DNA from: Gracilaria domingensis
Taxonomy: Eukaryota > Rhodophyta > Florideophyceae > Gracilariales > Gracilariaceae
Assembly (NCBI GenBank): GCA_022539475.1
Contig: VCMS01000187.1
Coordinates: forward strand, 62,001 to 126,000
DNA length: 64,000 bases
Direction: 5' to 3'
Part shown: piece after piece, positions 62,430 to 64,000 of the stretch
How positions within the stretch are numbered: the stretch's first letter is position 1
Layout of the letters: every line of letters starts with the position of its first letter
Translations under genes and position numbers: made by a program
The notes under the pieces: generated by a model
Told to the model about the DNA's origin: nothing
The model's database searches: none
Seen by the model: the letters and a program-made list of their open reading frames with translations, nothing else

Positions 62430-63354
62430 GGAAAGAAGAAAGGAAGGAGAAACGACGACAAAGACTGCAAGGGAAGGTCGTCCGAAGTGAGAAGGAGGTC
62501 GAGCAACAGTCAAGTTCGACGTCAAGCTGAGAACGGAGAATATATTTTCAGTTTAAATCACGTGCTTTCGTTCAAAAAGGAACGTAGGTACACGTCGACC
62601 TCAACACAAGGGTGTACTTCTCGTATTATCTACCACTAGTTATAAACCTGTGGTTTTGCAACGTTGTACGCTGTAAACCTTTCCAATCTCGCCCAGAAAA
62701 TAAATCTCTTCCCTCCGCCGCCGCCGCCGCCCGTCCGACGTCTGACCTTCTGTTACCGTCGTGATCCGTGCCATCCAAATCCTCGCGTTCTACTCCCCTC
62801 CGTCGTACTTTTTCCCGCCCTCGCACTCGCTGCGAAGTAGCGTGCTGAGAAATAGAATGAAGTACGTTTCATGTCTGCGTAATGGATTCCATTAAGCGGA
62901 CATGAAGCGTACCTCATTCTCTTTCTCCGCCCTCGTCAGACGCCTCCATAAAGCGGATATCATCCGTATCTCACGGATGTATTCCGTGCAGTCTTTTTGT
63001 ACGTTCTTCCATATCCTTCTACGTATCTTTGCTCTAAACTAACCCATCCTCCACCAGGTTTTTTTGGCGCTATGCGACATGTAAACGGCAGAAAATAAGC
63101 TTTGTGTTACCGGGTTCCCGTTTTCACCCTCCAACTCGTTCTATTTGTTCACCTACGTTCTGCTTGCGATATGTTTCATCTTGTTCTACGTCTTGCTACC
63201 CACATTGACTTGGTTGAAGATAACCACTCTTTGACGTGCGTCCCTTGTATTTCTTCCGACCTCCACGACGACTGTAAGTACGCGACCAGTTTCATTTCGT
63301 CTCTCAAGATGGATCTCTGACCGTTCATGTAACCTATCAACCTATCACGCTGTA
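62430..63354. other. Intergenic, no gene recognised
   Basis: Contains a short CCG triplet run (about 62716-62731) and a segment with two related stretches, both carrying GAAG[CT]GTACCTCAT-like or ATGAAGTACGTTTC-like sequence, around 62850-62920. No coding evidence. Confidence 0.5.
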
Positions 63355-63770
63355 TTGCCGATCTTGGTTTACTTTGTTGCACCATAGGCGTCTATAGCTT
63401 CTGGCATCTTGCGCTACTTTTGGTTTGTTGGCGATCTTGGTTTACTTGGTTGCGCCATAGACAATTCTCTCTTGTCACGTCTTGCGCTACTTTTGTTGTA
63501 TTGGCGATATTGGTTGACTGGCTTGCGCGATAGGTTTATTGGCCATCTTGGCTGACTAGGTTGCGACATAGGATGGTCTCTCTCTTCTCGCGTCTTTCGT
63601 TACTTCTGGGGCATTGGCGATATGGTTTGCCTTGGTTGCCTCATAGGCTCGCCTCCCTTTTCGCGCCTTACGTTTATCTTTCTGTATTGGTGATCTTGGT
63701 TGACTGGCTTGCGGGATAGGCGATTCTGGTACTTGGTTGCGACATAGGCTGCTCTCTCGTTTATCGCATT
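63355..63770. repeat. Minisatellite, unit ~73 bp
   Basis: The core TTGGCGATCTTGGTTGACT with GTTGCGCCATAGG recurs at about 63355, 63430, 63503, 63541, 63614, 63687 and 63720. Spacing is mostly 73-75 bp, with shorter steps of about 38 and 30 bp. Copies are diverged. The array is followed by unstructured sequence to the window end (63771-64000), where I see no gene. Confidence 0.8.
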
Positions 63771-64000
63771 TTGCTGTACTTTTGATGAATAGGCATTCTT
63801 GGTGTCGTTGCTTGTGAGTTCTCGCTTCGACAGCTTTCGCGCTTTACGATGAATGGATTGTTAGTAATCTAAGCGATCTCTTTCCTTCTTCTTCCTTTTG
63901 CGAGTTACTGGGTCCTTCGACGTTTCTAGCGCAACGTTTCTGTTTTGCTTTATCAATGGTACGTTCCTTCGCATTTCAAATGTATCCAACGGAGCCTTGA

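Overview
The window looks like nuclear DNA of an intron-poor eukaryote with many mobile elements. Most host-type genes are single open frames. I found one convincing spliceosomal intron, a 112-nt GT...AG intron at 377-488 on the minus strand. The gene content (secreted trypsin-like proteases, an F-box/LRR protein, an A20/AN1 zinc-finger protein, a cytosolic ribulose-phosphate 3-epimerase) together with Ty3/gypsy, pogo-like, PIF/Harbinger and Plavaka-like elements would fit a multicellular red alga. That guess rests on genome style only (about 0.5); the assignment to eukaryotic nuclear DNA is much firmer.

Layout. 1-5.7 kb: two S1A trypsin-like proteases, one with and one without the intron, and an OvoA/EgtB-like non-heme iron sulfoxide synthase, all on the minus strand. 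5.7-11.3 kb: a sparse region with two paralogous small two-TM proteins on the plus strand and a perfect 23-bp hairpin. 11.3-14.0 kb: an F-box/LRR gene whose GC content climbs along its length into a very GC-rich island, followed by an A20/AN1 gene with a TATA box.

16-28.5 kb: a pogo-like transposase gene cut in two by an 11.1-kb chromovirus-type Ty3/gypsy element (element 1, 16665-27765, 5-bp TSD). 28.5-42.3 kb: gene-poor DNA holding a second dead pogo-like transposase, fragments of another DDE-type element with a SAP-domain ORF, and LTR-like debris. 42.5-43.5 kb: a charged coiled-coil ORF broken by one TGA.

44.1-48.8 kb: the clearest event in the window. A ribulose-phosphate 3-epimerase gene is split by a 3,976-bp PIF/Harbinger transposon (44545-48520) with matching terminal inverted repeats and a TTA duplication. 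Deleting the transposon and one TTA gives an uninterrupted 232-codon reading frame. A second gypsy element of the same family (element 2, from 48899) sits 85 bp upstream of that gene's start and is truncated near 58.07 kb.

58.1-62.4 kb: an orphan broken ORF of unknown family, a NAM-associated/Myb-like element protein, and a degraded Plavaka-like transposase with an N-terminal zinc finger. 63.35-63.77 kb: a minisatellite with a unit of about 73 bp.

The host genes form no obvious pathway. The coherent story is nested and repeated transposition: DNA transposon cut by retroelement, host enzyme gene cut by DNA transposon, then retroelement next to the same gene. The two gypsy copies also show recombination, with a nearly identical reverse-transcriptase tract and mosaic LTRs.
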